Shown here: piece after piece, positions 51,442 to 60,930 of the stretch
Position numbering within the stretch: position 1 is the first letter of the stretch
How the letters are laid out: the number at the start of each line of letters is the position of its first letter
NCBI RefSeq assembly: GCF_001547935.1
Contig: NZ_AP014635.1
Span: 2,604,001-2,668,000 of the forward strand
DNA length: 64,000 nucleotides
Direction: 5' to 3'
From: Vibrio tritonius
Lineage (GTDB): Bacteria > Pseudomonadota > Gammaproteobacteria > Enterobacterales > Vibrionaceae
Notes under the pieces: model-generated
What the model was told of the DNA's origin: nothing
The model's input: only the letters and a program-made list of their open reading frames with translations
Databases searched by the model: none
Program-made: the position numbers and the translations under genes

Positions 51442-53610
51442 ATGAGATTACAATCTATTCAAACCAAGATAGCGCTAATTGGTGGTATTGGACTAGCTGT
51501 TACAGCAACTGTATTGGCTAGCTATAGTATCACTTCTGCTAATTCAACTAAGGATATTGTGTTAGCCGAAACCACATCCTTAATAACCGAACGAACTCAT
51601 AAAGAATTAAGTATTACCACTGAAAAATATGCTCAGATCATTGAGAATCGTATTGAACAGGGTATTAATTCAGCAAGAACCATTGCGGAAACGATTTCGT
51701 CAAAAAATACTGGACAACAAACTCTTTTTAACCGCAACACTTTTAACCTCACTTTGCAGTCGGTCTTAAAAAGCAATCCAGATTTAAACGGTGTTTACAG
51801 TGCTTGGGAACCAGACAAATTTGATCATCAGGATGAACAATTTATCGGTGCTGAGAATGGTAGTGAAACAAATACAGGACGATTTATCCCTTATTGGACA
51901 CGTTCTGCTTCAGGCCAAATTACAGTAGCGCCTTTGGTCGATTTTGATAGTTTAGAAAAACATCCGAACGGCATTGGTCGTGGGGCTTGGTATCAAATAC
52001 CAAAGCTACAAGGGAAAGAAACGGTTACAGCACCACTGCCTTATCAAGTTCAAGGCCAATCACTGTGGCTAGCCACGCTTTCTGTTCCTATCAAGTTTAA
52101 TGGTCAATTTGCTGGAGTGATCGGTGCCGATTACAACTTGCAGTTTGTTCAATCGTTGAGCCAACAAATTTCACAACAGCTTTATGAAGGTCAATCACAA
52201 GTTACTATTTTGACTGACCAAGGCTTAGTGCTAGCAAACAGTCAAGACGCTTCCACAATAGGCAAACAGGAACAAAACTTGTTTGGTCAAGCGCAAGACA
52301 GGATTAAAAAGCTTGCTCATGATCATCAGCTAGGCTCCTTTGAATCAACCAATGCCAAAGGAGAAAAGGCATTTTTCGCTCTAGCACCTATTGCATTAGG
52401 TCGTGGTAACAGCTTTTGGATCGTTGTCGTTCAAGTGCCCAAAGCCACCGTGTTAGCGGACGCCTATAAGCTTGAGCAACGCATTAGTGACAACAACGAC
52501 AGCAACATTCATATCCAACTGTTATTGAGTTTGGTTGTGGCATTAATCGCTATCACTGTTCTTGCGATGTTTGCGAAAAAAATCGCCGCGCCAATTTTGC
52601 GTGCAGTGGATATGGCAAAATCCATCGCAGGTGGTGAGTTTGGTAAACGTTTGGACTATCACAGCCACGATGAAGTTGGTGTTCTAGCAGAAGCACTCGA
52701 CAACATGACGGCGAGCTTAGAAAAACACGTGGCTGTGGCAGAGCAGATTTCTCAAGGTAATCTGAATGTCACCGTGACCAAAGCATCTGACCACGATCAA
52801 TTGGGAAATGCTCTAGCGCAAATGTTGGATGACTTAAATAAAGTTATCTTTGAAATTGGTCGTAACTCGGACCACATTGCATCTAGTGCAGGCGGTGTTT
52901 CTGACTTAAGTCATAACCTTGCTGCTGGCGCGGCGCAATCAGCTTCCGCTGTGACTGAAATCAGCGCATCGATTGCCGAGATTGCGACACAAATACAGCA
53001 AAGCTCTGTCAATGCCCATCAAGTAAATGAGCTATCACAAAAAACCTTAAACGCTGCTCATGATGGCAACAAAATGATGCATGCTCTTTCTAATGCAATG
53101 CACGATATCAACCAATCAGGTAAAGACATCAACAACATCATTAGTTCCATTGAAGAGATTGCCGAACAAACCAATTTGCTTGCACTAAATGCCGCCATTG
53201 AAGCTGCTCGTGCTGGTGAATATGGCCGAGGCTTCGCTGTTGTTGCAGATGAAGTTCGCCAGCTTGCTGTTCGCAGTGCAACGGCCGTGCAGCAAACCGC
53301 GAAACTCATTGAAAACTCCGCGACCAATACTCAAAAAGGTATTCAATTGACAGAAAGTACCTCTAAGTCACTTGATGAAATCTTAGGTCACATCGACCAC
53401 GTTGCCGGACTAGTAGCTGAAATAAGCACAGCTTCAAGTGAACAAAGTTCAGCAGCGGAACAGGTCAACATCGGTATTCAACAAATTGATGAAGTGGTTC
53501 ATCAAAACGGACAGATTTCTGAGGAATGTGCTAACTCTTCTAAAGAGATGGAACAACAATCTCGCACACTTATCTCATTGGTTTCCCGTTTCCAATTACG
53601 CAACAAATAG
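51442..53610 (+). CDS. Methyl-accepting chemotaxis protein with dCache-type sensor
   Basis: A 722-residue chemoreceptor. TM1 at about 9-31 and TM2 at about 355-380 ([20 protein letters not shown]) enclose a 320-residue periplasmic double-Cache sensor, recognisable by [37 protein letters not shown] and [23 protein letters not shown] domain (about 380-435) and signalling domain follow, with tip [20 protein letters not shown] from about residue 574. Double-Cache receptors of this shape commonly bind amino acids, but the ligand is not readable. A clear terminator follows. Ribosome site: GAGAG six bases upstream. Confidence 0.94.
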   Translation: MRLQSIQTKIALIGGIGLAVTATVLASYSITSANSTKDIVLAETTSLITERTHKELSITTEKYAQIIENRIEQGINSARTIAETISSKNTGQQTLFNRNTFNLTLQSVLKSNPDLNGVYSAWEPDKFDHQDEQFIGAENGSETNTGRFIPYWTRSASGQITVAPLVDFDSLEKHPNGIGRGAWYQIPKLQGKETVTAPLPYQVQGQSLWLATLSVPIKFNGQFAGVIGADYNLQFVQSLSQQISQQLYEGQSQVTILTDQGLVLANSQDASTIGKQEQNLFGQAQDRIKKLAHDHQLGSFESTNAKGEKAFFALAPIALGRGNSFWIVVVQVPKATVLADAYKLEQRISDNNDSNIHIQLLLSLVVALIAITVLAMFAKKIAAPILRAVDMAKSIAGGEFGKRLDYHSHDEVGVLAEALDNMTASLEKHVAVAEQISQGNLNVTVTKASDHDQLGNALAQMLDDLNKVIFEIGRNSDHIASSAGGVSDLSHNLAAGAAQSASAVTEISASIAEIATQIQQSSVNAHQVNELSQKTLNAAHDGNKMMHALSNAMHDINQSGKDINNIISSIEEIAEQTNLLALNAAIEAARAGEYGRGFAVVADEVRQLAVRSATAVQQTAKLIENSATNTQKGIQLTESTSKSLDEILGHIDHVAGLVAEISTASSEQSSAAEQVNIGIQQIDEVVHQNGQISEECANSSKEMEQQSRTLISLVSRFQLRNK

Positions 53611-53632
53611 CGAATTACAGTGCGCATTACCT

Positions 53633-53656
53633 ACACCGCCTTCGGGCGGTGTTTTT
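53633..53656 (+). terminator. Terminator after the dCache chemoreceptor
   Basis: ACACCGCC-TTCG-GGCGGTGT, an 8-bp stem with a stable UUCG tetraloop and a T5 tract. Confidence 0.92.
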
Positions 53657-53742
53657 CGTTATGAAGCAACATTGGCATCTTGTTGAATGAGCAAAATAGA
53701 TAGATTCTTAAGCGACATATTCCCCTGATTAATAAGCTTTTA

Positions 53743-53991
53743 TATACCCAAATGACCTCAAGATGCAGACTTCAGAGCTTCATCAACGAGCACAGGTCAA
53801 GCTCAATGACGGAAGGAATGGTCATTCCCTTTCAACGTCATTGGGCGCAGAAATGGGCTTGTTGATGAGCTATTCGCTCCTATGCTGCGTTACCGATTTT
53901 CTACGTAGAATCACTATGTATTCAAATCGGTGCCTTGCCTATGAGCGAATACATTCTCGCTGAAACCGCATCTTGAGGTTACTTGGGTATA
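53743..53991. repeat. Full copy B of the Vibrio palindromic (MITE-like) element
   Basis: A 249-bp element with terminal inverted repeats TATACCCAAATGACCTCAAG and CTTGAGGTTACTTGGGTATA. Near identical to 15178-15443 in opposite orientation. It lies between the chemoreceptor terminator and the carboxylesterase gene, so little but the last 75 bases is left for the esterase promoter unless the element itself supplies one. Confidence 0.92.
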
Positions 53992-54066
53992 AACCTTTTA
54001 ATTGAATTAGGGTCTTAACAATGTCTGCATAAAACCACTCCCAGAATATCGAGGTTTTGCTTTGCT

Positions 54067-55617
54067 ATGAAATATCTATTTGTACCTAGGTTACGAACAT
54101 CCTTCGTTACCGGCCTTATCACCAGTCTCATGCTATTTTGTTCTGTATCTCAAGCTGATTCAGTCAATCCCCTACTTATTCACACACAATCAGGAGCAAT
54201 TGTCGGGAAGAACCTCCCACAGACATTTAGCTGGCAAGGCATTCCTTATGCCAAACCGCCTATCGGCCAACTACGTTGGCACGCACCAGAACCCGCCGAG
54301 CATTGGTCTGGGGTAAAACAAACATCCACCTTTGGCCCTTCCTGTATGCAAACTCCACCACCGAAAGGCCCTGAAGCGATACTAGGCCAACAACCCATGA
54401 GTGAAGATTGTCTCACCCTCAATATCTGGAAACCCAAAAGACGTTTTGAGGAAGACCGCCTTCCCGTCATGGTGTGGATTCATGGTGGCGCATTTCGGAT
54501 GGGAGCGTCGTCTCTCAAACTCTATGATGGAGCGAATGTAGCGAAAAAAGGGGTTATCGTGGTCACTCTCAATTATCGCCTTGGCCCGTTGAGTGTTTTC
54601 CCTCATCCAGCACTGGATAAAGAAGATAAAGGGCAAGCCCTTAACTTTGGTTTACTTGACCAAATTGCCGCGCTGCAATGGGTGAAAAACAATATCGGTC
54701 AGTTTGGGGGCGATGCTAATAACATTACCATTTGGGGGGAATCTGCAGGAGGAGCCTCTGTGGGGTATTTACTAACATCCCCACTCTCTAACGGCCTATT
54801 TAATAAAGCGATTATCGAATCTGGCGCTTTAGCTTTACCTGAACTGTCACGGCAACAAGCCGTTACCTCGATTAAAAAGCAGCTACCCAAATCCCTAGCC
54901 AATATGACCCCAGCACAATTACGTGCGTTATCCGCAAGCCAACTACTGACCTTGCCACTTGCTAAAACTTCCACCATGCCGATCATTGATGACGTATCGT
55001 TAACCGAGAAAACCCAGAAAGCGATCGCCAGCGGTCACTATCACCATGTACCGCTTTTGATTGGTAGCAATAATGATGAAGCAGGATTCTTTCCACCAGC
55101 ATGGCGTGCCTCGGTAAAAGAGAAACTGGGTAACCTGTGGCCTCATGCCGCCAAGCTAACCGATGGCTACGGTACGAATTTGGTTGAGAATAAAGAAGCT
55201 CAGCTTGCAACCGACATTTTTGCCACGGTGAATACCCGAGCCTTAGCAACAAGCTCTGTCAAAAACAAGATGCCCACTTGGCGTTACTATTTCAGTTACC
55301 AAAGTTCAGCTCAGCAACAAAAACATCCAGGGGCCATTCACACCGCAGAGATCCCTTACGTGTTTGGTAACATTGACCAATTAGGCTTTATGCCAAGTGA
55401 GGAAGATAAAGAGTTAGCCAATAATTTAACCGAACGTTGGGTTCATTTTGCCAAACACGGCACACCCAATCCCGTCGCGTTTAAAACTTGGCCGCAATAC
55501 GATCCTAACAGCGATAGCTTATGGCTTATCGACAACCACGGCGAACGAGCCATTGTCGAGCAAGGCACGGCACGTCTGGACTTGCTGCAACGCCATCCTG
55601 AGATTCAGTTGAACTGA
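54067..55617 (+). CDS. Secreted type-B carboxylesterase/lipase
   Basis: A 516-residue alpha/beta-hydrolase with a Sec signal (SFVTGLITSLMLFCSVSQAD). Diagnostic blocks are FSWQGIPYAKPPIGQLRW, SEDCLTLNIWKP, PVMVWIHGGAFRMGASS (oxyanion HGG), the nucleophile Ser in WGESAGGASVG, the acidic Glu in SNNDEAGFFPP and the His in IHTAEIPYVFG. Type-B esterases hydrolyse carboxylic esters; physiological substrate unknown. Export to periplasm or medium is likely. The gene is monocistronic with a shared bidirectional terminator. Confidence 0.93.
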   Translation: MKYLFVPRLRTSFVTGLITSLMLFCSVSQADSVNPLLIHTQSGAIVGKNLPQTFSWQGIPYAKPPIGQLRWHAPEPAEHWSGVKQTSTFGPSCMQTPPPKGPEAILGQQPMSEDCLTLNIWKPKRRFEEDRLPVMVWIHGGAFRMGASSLKLYDGANVAKKGVIVVTLNYRLGPLSVFPHPALDKEDKGQALNFGLLDQIAALQWVKNNIGQFGGDANNITIWGESAGGASVGYLLTSPLSNGLFNKAIIESGALALPELSRQQAVTSIKKQLPKSLANMTPAQLRALSASQLLTLPLAKTSTMPIIDDVSLTEKTQKAIASGHYHHVPLLIGSNNDEAGFFPPAWRASVKEKLGNLWPHAAKLTDGYGTNLVENKEAQLATDIFATVNTRALATSSVKNKMPTWRYYFSYQSSAQQQKHPGAIHTAEIPYVFGNIDQLGFMPSEEDKELANNLTERWVHFAKHGTPNPVAFKTWPQYDPNSDSLWLIDNHGERAIVEQGTARLDLLQRHPEIQLN

Positions 55618-55653
55618 CCCTAACAGTTAACTTTCACTGGCTATTCATACAAA

Positions 55654-55681
55654 AAAGCCCTCAACCGTAATTGAGGGCTTT
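55654..55681. terminator. Bidirectional terminator
   Basis: AAAGCCCTCAA / TTGAGGGCTTT, 11-bp stem with a 6-base loop, A tract on the left and T-rich on the right. It serves both the esterase gene and the convergent lipoprotein gene. Confidence 0.9.
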
Positions 55682-55703
55682 GATTTTATGGATTAGTTAG
55701 TGA

Positions 55704-57959
55704 TTACTTAGCGGCTGCAATCCATTTTTCATAAATGCTTGTCAAGGTTGCTTCATCACCCATCATGATGTAATCAGCATCATCTTCATCTGCGTATTTG
55801 TCTGTCATATACACACTGAATTTGCCAAAATCACGGACACGATAAGTGTTACGCTCGTAACCACCATCAAAGGTTTGATGCTGGTTCAAGTACACTGTTG
55901 TATCGCCATCTTCAGTGATTGTATCGACTTTCCAAGTACCAGGTTCAGAGACTTCGCCAGTTGTATCATTTACATCAATTGCATTAAATGAACCGTCAGT
56001 ATTGAAGTCGTAATAGAACAGGAGAGGCTCAACGTCACCAGTGCCGTTAGATTGTTCGTTGTTATCATCACCCAAGACAAAAACTTTGCCGTCAAATTGC
56101 GCTTCTGTCACTTCAAGGAAGTTGTAGTAATCTTTATTGGCCGAATCTAACCAGAATAGTTCTCCATCACCTGTACCGATAACCATTTGCTCGCCATTTC
56201 CAACGTTAGCATGGTAAAGAACAGTGAAGCTATTTGTCTTACCTTCTTCGTCAAAAGTAAGCGTGCCGTCATCTTGAAGAGTGACAGGGAAACAATCGGT
56301 TAAATCTGCTGAGCTTTCAAATAGATTATCCAGAACAGGACCAAAGTCGTGACCTGTTAGTGTCTGTCCAAAATCCATACACATTTGAGTTTCTGAACCA
56401 TTCACTTGGAAGGTCGCGAAACCGACTTCTGTATCACCAGCATTAAAGCTACCCATGCTCCATACTTTCGCTTCGCTAAACATAGCGTTGGTAAAGGCTA
56501 AAGACTCATCAGATGCAGAATCATCATCTTCTTCATCTACAGCACTTTCCGTGATAGAAAGATTAAGTGTATATGATGCAGCGGTGCTATGAGTCGAGTC
56601 TGTTGCGGCAATAGTTAATGTTGCAACACCAGAAGTCGTTGGCGTACCAGATACGGTTAGCAAACCAGATTCATCAACAGACACTAAAAGACCACTGTCT
56701 GAAGACGATACCGAGTAAGTTAAAGTGTCACCTTCAGCATCATTAAACAGCTCGCTCACATCAACACTATTTTCTGTGCTTTGGTTTTGTTCCAAATTCC
56801 AAGCACTCAATGTTGATTGTAACGCCGTGGTTACAGAAGTATTTACAGTCGGTGCTTCATTTGTTGAGGCTACAGTAAAGGTAATCACAGCAGGAACAGT
56901 CGCAACAACTGAACCATCGGAAGCGACATCTTTACCTTCGATAACAATATTGTAAGTTCCAGCTTTTGAAACTTCGCCTTGAAGAACCAAATTACCACTG
57001 CTTAAAGAAACCTCTAGACCAGCAGCCTTCAGCTCAGCAATGCTAGTTTGAGTTAATGCTGCCGTAATATTGCTATTATCTTCATCACTAAACAGACCTG
57101 AGTAAGCTTCACTAAGTGTAATGCTGCTACCCACCTCCAGGTTCATATTTACAAGCTCTGCTTCAATGCTAGCAATGTAGTCACTGCTAACCACTAAGCT
57201 AGAGTTGGAAACTGAAGTCAAATTAACACCGTCGCCAGAAGATTGATCGATAATGACTGGCTTAACCGTCACATCATTAAGTTCTTCTTCGCTTAATGTT
57301 TCTGTAGCTTCTGCAGCTGCTTCAGCAAACTTCAGTGCATTGGCGTGGTAATTGTCATCACCTTCACCTTCGGCAACTTTTGATACCGTTAAAATCTGAG
57401 CAGTCTTATGCAGTTTCTTAGAAGTGTTGTCTGTCGCACCAATATAATCGGAGTAAACATTGATGGTTGCATCACCTAAAGCTTCAGCAACATTGCTTGC
57501 AGCTTGCTCTTCTGTTGCACCATTACTGATTTCAATCGCAACAAGGTCGGTCAATGGTGAAATCATGGTTGAAGATGGTGTTGAACGGAATACCACTTCA
57601 CTCTGCATCGCTTGAGTGGGTTGGTCCATATCTACAGTGTAAATACCTGCGTATTTCTCGCTATCCAACGCGATTAGTTGAGCTTGGGCATCGCCACCAG
57701 GCACAACGGTTTGCACGGCTAAAGTACCCTCAGGACGAGAATCCAACGTTAGCTGCCCATTGTTATCAGTCAAGCCAAGTAAAACTTCACTGTTTTGCCA
57801 CTCACCATCATTGTTCGTATCGACAAAAACGACCGCATTTTTCAAATAACCGTCTAACGCTTTAATGGTCGTTTGAGTGCTTTCATCGCTACTACTATCA
57901 CCACCACACCCAGTTAATGCCATGCTCACAGACAAAGCCAACAAACTTATTTTTTTCAC
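55704..57959 (-). CDS. Large acidic lipoprotein with Ig/cadherin-like domains
   Basis: A 751-residue protein with a lipoprotein signal (MKKISLLALSVSMALTGCGG, lipobox LTGC, Cys18), followed by a Ser/Asp-rich linker and a GYLKNAVVFVDTNNDGEWQN calcium-type turn (DxNxDGxW). Cadherin/Ig-like repeats follow: NEAPTVNTSVT, VSELFNDAEGDTLTYSV, GTPTTSGVATLTIAATDSTH. The C-terminal 250 residues form an unrecognised beta-rich domain (WKVDTITEDGDTTVYLNQ). Asp after the lipid Cys is absent (GGDSS), so outer-membrane sorting is likely. An adhesin or structural surface role is an inference. Single gene with an A+T-rich upstream region. Confidence 0.85.
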   Translation of the reverse strand: MKKISLLALSVSMALTGCGGDSSSDESTQTTIKALDGYLKNAVVFVDTNNDGEWQNSEVLLGLTDNNGQLTLDSRPEGTLAVQTVVPGGDAQAQLIALDSEKYAGIYTVDMDQPTQAMQSEVVFRSTPSSTMISPLTDLVAIEISNGATEEQAASNVAEALGDATINVYSDYIGATDNTSKKLHKTAQILTVSKVAEGEGDDNYHANALKFAEAAAEATETLSEEELNDVTVKPVIIDQSSGDGVNLTSVSNSSLVVSSDYIASIEAELVNMNLEVGSSITLSEAYSGLFSDEDNSNITAALTQTSIAELKAAGLEVSLSSGNLVLQGEVSKAGTYNIVIEGKDVASDGSVVATVPAVITFTVASTNEAPTVNTSVTTALQSTLSAWNLEQNQSTENSVDVSELFNDAEGDTLTYSVSSSDSGLLVSVDESGLLTVSGTPTTSGVATLTIAATDSTHSTAASYTLNLSITESAVDEEDDDSASDESLAFTNAMFSEAKVWSMGSFNAGDTEVGFATFQVNGSETQMCMDFGQTLTGHDFGPVLDNLFESSADLTDCFPVTLQDDGTLTFDEEGKTNSFTVLYHANVGNGEQMVIGTGDGELFWLDSANKDYYNFLEVTEAQFDGKVFVLGDDNNEQSNGTGDVEPLLFYYDFNTDGSFNAIDVNDTTGEVSEPGTWKVDTITEDGDTTVYLNQHQTFDGGYERNTYRVRDFGKFSVYMTDKYADEDDADYIMMGDEATLTSIYEKWIAAAK

Positions 57960-58344
57960 TAACTAATCCTTTTTATCTTTATATTTATAACTTCATAGAA
58001 TAGACAAATAAATAATATAACAATCAATAAAGTCATATTTATTCGATGTGGTTTATAACTATATTTTTATAGAATGTAAATATATGCAAAGAATTTTAAT
58101 TAAGAATCTAAATATTTATATAAAACATGTTGTATATTAATTTTAAACATAATATTCAATATCTTAGCTCACAAACCGCTATATCCAGATACAACTATAA
58201 GGATTAAATCACGATTTTAATTTTCATAAGCTTATAAAAATCATTGGTGACATTTTATCTCATTAAATTCAGCTAATGACAAATATAGCAGTATCAGTAT
58301 AAAAACAAACCAATAATAATATTTAACTTTGATCAAATATCTTT
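57960..58344. other. A+T-rich upstream region of the lipoprotein gene
   Basis: No gene is seen. Long A/T-rich stretches (57960-58340) with A tracts suggest a curved, H-NS-prone promoter region for the minus-strand lipoprotein gene. Confidence 0.45.
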
Positions 58345-58430
58345 AAATAACTTCAAGGTGCAGAAATTAGAGCTTCATCAACGAGCACAGGTAAGCTCAA
58401 TTAAGGAAAGGATGGTGACAATAAACGTCT
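58345..58430. repeat. Half-copy D of the Vibrio palindromic element
   Basis: AAATAACTTCAAGGTGCAGA, AGAGCTTCATCAACGAGCAC and AGCTCAATTAAGGAAAGGAT match the left third of the element at 53743 with scattered changes; the right two thirds and the outer TATACCC are missing. Confidence 0.7.
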
Positions 58431-58589
58431 AAAGTTTGGGAGTTCCCCTAACAAGAATGGAGGGATTTTTACTATATCTCTCTTTGCATCTCGTGTTTTA
58501 AGTTTAGTTTTTGACTAAATTGCGGGACTTTCGTCACAAACAGCGATAAATTAACCACTTCTTTTTATCAAGCTAGTCAAACCTAAACC

Positions 58590-59495
58590 ATGGAATCACC
58601 CCCATCATCTTCACCAATCTTCCCCATTGGTGTGCGCTTTATGTTTCTGTCAGCATTGGGCTTTTCCCTAATGACTGCCTTTGTAAAAGGTGTCAGCAAT
58701 TATGGAATTCCAGTATTCGAAATCGTTGCTGCTAGGGCCTTTGTTTCACTGATCATCAGCTACATTGACGTAAAACGTAAACGTATCTCTATTTGGGGTA
58801 ACAATAAGAAACTGCTGTTTGCTCGAGGGGCGTTTGGTACCGCATCATTGATGTGTGTGTACTATGCGGTAACCTCATTACCTCTCGCTGAAGCGACGAT
58901 TTTGCAGTACGTTCATCCAATTTTTACAGCGCTGCTTGCTGTGCTGTTTTTAAAAGAGCGAGTTCAACCAGCAACAATCGTCTGTATCGTGCTGTGCTTA
59001 CTCGGCCTTTACACTATGCTGCATCCCGAACTTGCCAGTGGTCAGCACTCAGATATTCCACTGTTCAGTGTCGGAATTGCATTACTCGGTGCGTTTGGCA
59101 GCTCTATCGCTTACGTGATCGTGAAAAAACTGAGCCGAACCGAAGACAGCTCAGTGATCATCTTCTACTTCCCTATGGTTGCATTACCGATTTCCGCATT
59201 GTTAATTGGGCGCGATTTTATTTGGCCAGAATGGCACGTCACGGTCATGATGATTTTGGTCGGTGTGTTCACTCAAGTTGGCCAATATGGTTTAACTAAG
59301 GCGATGCAAACTCAAGATGCAGGAAGAGCTTCGGCTTTCTCCTATATTCAAATCGTGTTTTCAATTTGTATCGGCGTTATTTGGTTCCAAGAAATCCCAT
59401 CGGTTTGGACTTATCTAGGCGGTATTTTCATTGTTTCTGGTGCCTTGATTAACGTATTTGGTCAGCGAATTCCTTTGCTAAGACGCCGTGTTTAA
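58590..59495 (+). CDS. EamA/DMT-family transporter
   Basis: A 301-residue inner-membrane protein with ten hydrophobic helices as two EamA repeats: the first from GVRFMFLSALGFSLMTAFVK to LLGLYTMLHPEL, the second from LFSVGIALLGAFGSSIAYVI to IFIVSGALINVFG. Typical motifs VYYAVTSLPLAEATILQY and LFLKERV are present. The family exports metabolites and amino acids or takes up nucleotide sugars; specificity cannot be inferred. It is monocistronic, convergent with the siderophore-binding protein gene. Confidence 0.92.
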   Translation: MESPPSSSPIFPIGVRFMFLSALGFSLMTAFVKGVSNYGIPVFEIVAARAFVSLIISYIDVKRKRISIWGNNKKLLFARGAFGTASLMCVYYAVTSLPLAEATILQYVHPIFTALLAVLFLKERVQPATIVCIVLCLLGLYTMLHPELASGQHSDIPLFSVGIALLGAFGSSIAYVIVKKLSRTEDSSVIIFYFPMVALPISALLIGRDFIWPEWHVTVMMILVGVFTQVGQYGLTKAMQTQDAGRASAFSYIQIVFSICIGVIWFQEIPSVWTYLGGIFIVSGALINVFGQRIPLLRRRV

Positions 59496-59526
59496 TCACG
59501 ATATCAGTTCGATATTCAACCCACAA

Positions 59527-59554
59527 AAAGGGCGTACTGTTCAGTACGCCCTTT
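59527..59554. terminator. Bidirectional terminator
   Basis: AAAGGGCGTACTG / CAGTACGCCCTTT, 13-bp stem with minimal loop, flanked by A residues on one side and T-rich sequence on the other. Shared by the EamA gene and the convergent binding-protein gene. Confidence 0.92.
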
Positions 59555-59580
59555 CGTTTATTTATCAATAATCGTTCCTA

Positions 59581-60498
59581 CTACCGCGCCGGAAGAGTTA
59601 ACAGCGCTTGCGTTGCGACTTGGGCAATATGTTCGATTGATGCCGCGCTGCCATATACCCAGCAAGGTTCAACCGTCAAGAAATTGCCTTGACGAACGAA
59701 AGGCAGGTGCTGCCATAATGCGGAAGAAAACAATCTCTTCTCTTGAGCAAATGGACGAACGTAAATCACAACACCATCTTTAATCGACGCCAGCGACTGC
59801 AGTGGCAAATTCGTTTGCCCCCATGCACTCTTGTTCGTTTGTAACGCAGGCTCGATCCCAAGCTGAGAGAGCGCGTATTCAACGGTAGAGTTGTTACCTG
59901 AGACGGATGCATGGCTAAGGTCAACAAAGTGAACCATCGTCACTTTAGGAATGTTATGGTTAAAATGCTTATTAAGTGCCTCTCGCCACTGTGCGATTTT
60001 TTGTGTACGTTCAGCTAAATACTGCTTTGCTTGCGCTTCTTTACCAACCACTTTAGCCATTTTTAAAAAGGCATCATCAACGGCTTGTCCATTATCTTGG
60101 TCATCACGAAAGGTATCAAAGCTCAATACTGGAGCAATTTGACTTAAAGAATCATAAGCAGCGGGCTGACCAGAACCACTAAGGATGGCATCCGGCTTTA
60201 GCTGATGAATCAACTCCATATTGGGTTCACCTCGCATTCCGACGCTAGTGATATCCTCAGGTGCCTTAGGCTCTTTTACCCAAGTGTTATAACCTTCCGG
60301 ATCCGCAACGCCAACGGGTTTCACCCCCAATACATACATAGCTTCCGCAGCAGACCAGTTCAGCACAACCACTCTTTTAGCTGGCTGAGACCATTTGTGC
60401 TCACCGTTCATATCGGTAACAACTACCGTTTGTGCAGCAAAGGTTGAGGCTGATACAGCGAAGAGAGCCAATCGTGCCAGGTGCTTAAAAATCATCAT
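59581..60498 (-). CDS. Fur-regulated siderophore-binding periplasmic protein (FhuD/FecB-like)
   Basis: A protein of about 305 residues with a Sec signal (FKHLARLALFAVSASTFAA). Binding-protein blocks are VVVTDMNGEHKW, PAKRVVVLNWSAAEAMYVLG, VKPVGVADPEGYNTWV, HQLKPDAILSG and FVDLSHASVSGNNSTVEYA. It resembles the FhuD/FatB type that receives ferric siderophores in the periplasm and passes them to an ABC permease; no permease gene is adjacent. I take the start at 60498, as a Fur-box-like site at 60537-60555 would otherwise lie in the coding sequence of the longer frame (60564). Confidence 0.88.
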   Translation of the reverse strand: MMIFKHLARLALFAVSASTFAAQTVVVTDMNGEHKWSQPAKRVVVLNWSAAEAMYVLGVKPVGVADPEGYNTWVKEPKAPEDITSVGMRGEPNMELIHQLKPDAILSGSGQPAAYDSLSQIAPVLSFDTFRDDQDNGQAVDDAFLKMAKVVGKEAQAKQYLAERTQKIAQWREALNKHFNHNIPKVTMVHFVDLSHASVSGNNSTVEYALSQLGIEPALQTNKSAWGQTNLPLQSLASIKDGVVIYVRPFAQEKRLFSSALWQHLPFVRQGNFLTVEPCWVYGSAASIEHIAQVATQALLTLPAR

Positions 60499-60536
60499 AT
60501 TTATCACTGTTATATAGGAAAAAGTCAAAAGACAAG

Positions 60537-60555
60537 AATGATAACGATTGTTATT
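60537..60555. promoter_or_regulatory. Fur-box-like site
   Basis: AATGATAACGATTGTTATT matches the hexamer pattern of the Fur consensus (GATAAT repeats with inverted arm) closely. It is 39 bases before the chosen start of the siderophore-binding protein gene. Confidence 0.75.
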
Positions 60556-60853
60556 AGCGAACAATTATACAGAAATAATCTCGTTTCGATAGCGGTCAAC
60601 CACTCGATCGTTCGTGTAGAGATAAACTTTATCGTACAGCCACCTTTATCACACATAGAAAACAAAAAATTTCAGACGCCAAAAGAGAAAACAATCTCCT
60701 AAGTTCGTTATGAACAGAACTGAGTTCATTGGCACTCTTTCTAATTCATGCTAAATTCAACCCTTATATAACAAAGCATACAGGCGAAGTATTTACTAAC
60801 TAGTGTACTAGCACACTGTTCGAAACACTTCGTTAAAAATCGAAAAGGAATGT

Positions 60854-60901
60854 CGGTCATTGTCATTGAAGGTTGAGCATTCAACGGTAAATGAAAGACC
60901 G
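60854..60901 (+). promoter_or_regulatory. Structured 5' leader of the ketopantoate reductase gene
   Basis: Nested inverted repeats: CGGTC...GACCG outside, CATT...AATG next, and GTTGA-GCAT-TCAAC inside, 30 bases before the ATG. It may be a leader hairpin or protein site; no known riboswitch is recognised. Confidence 0.4.
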
Positions 60902-60930
60902 AAATTTAACAGACAAGGAAAAGAACCAAC

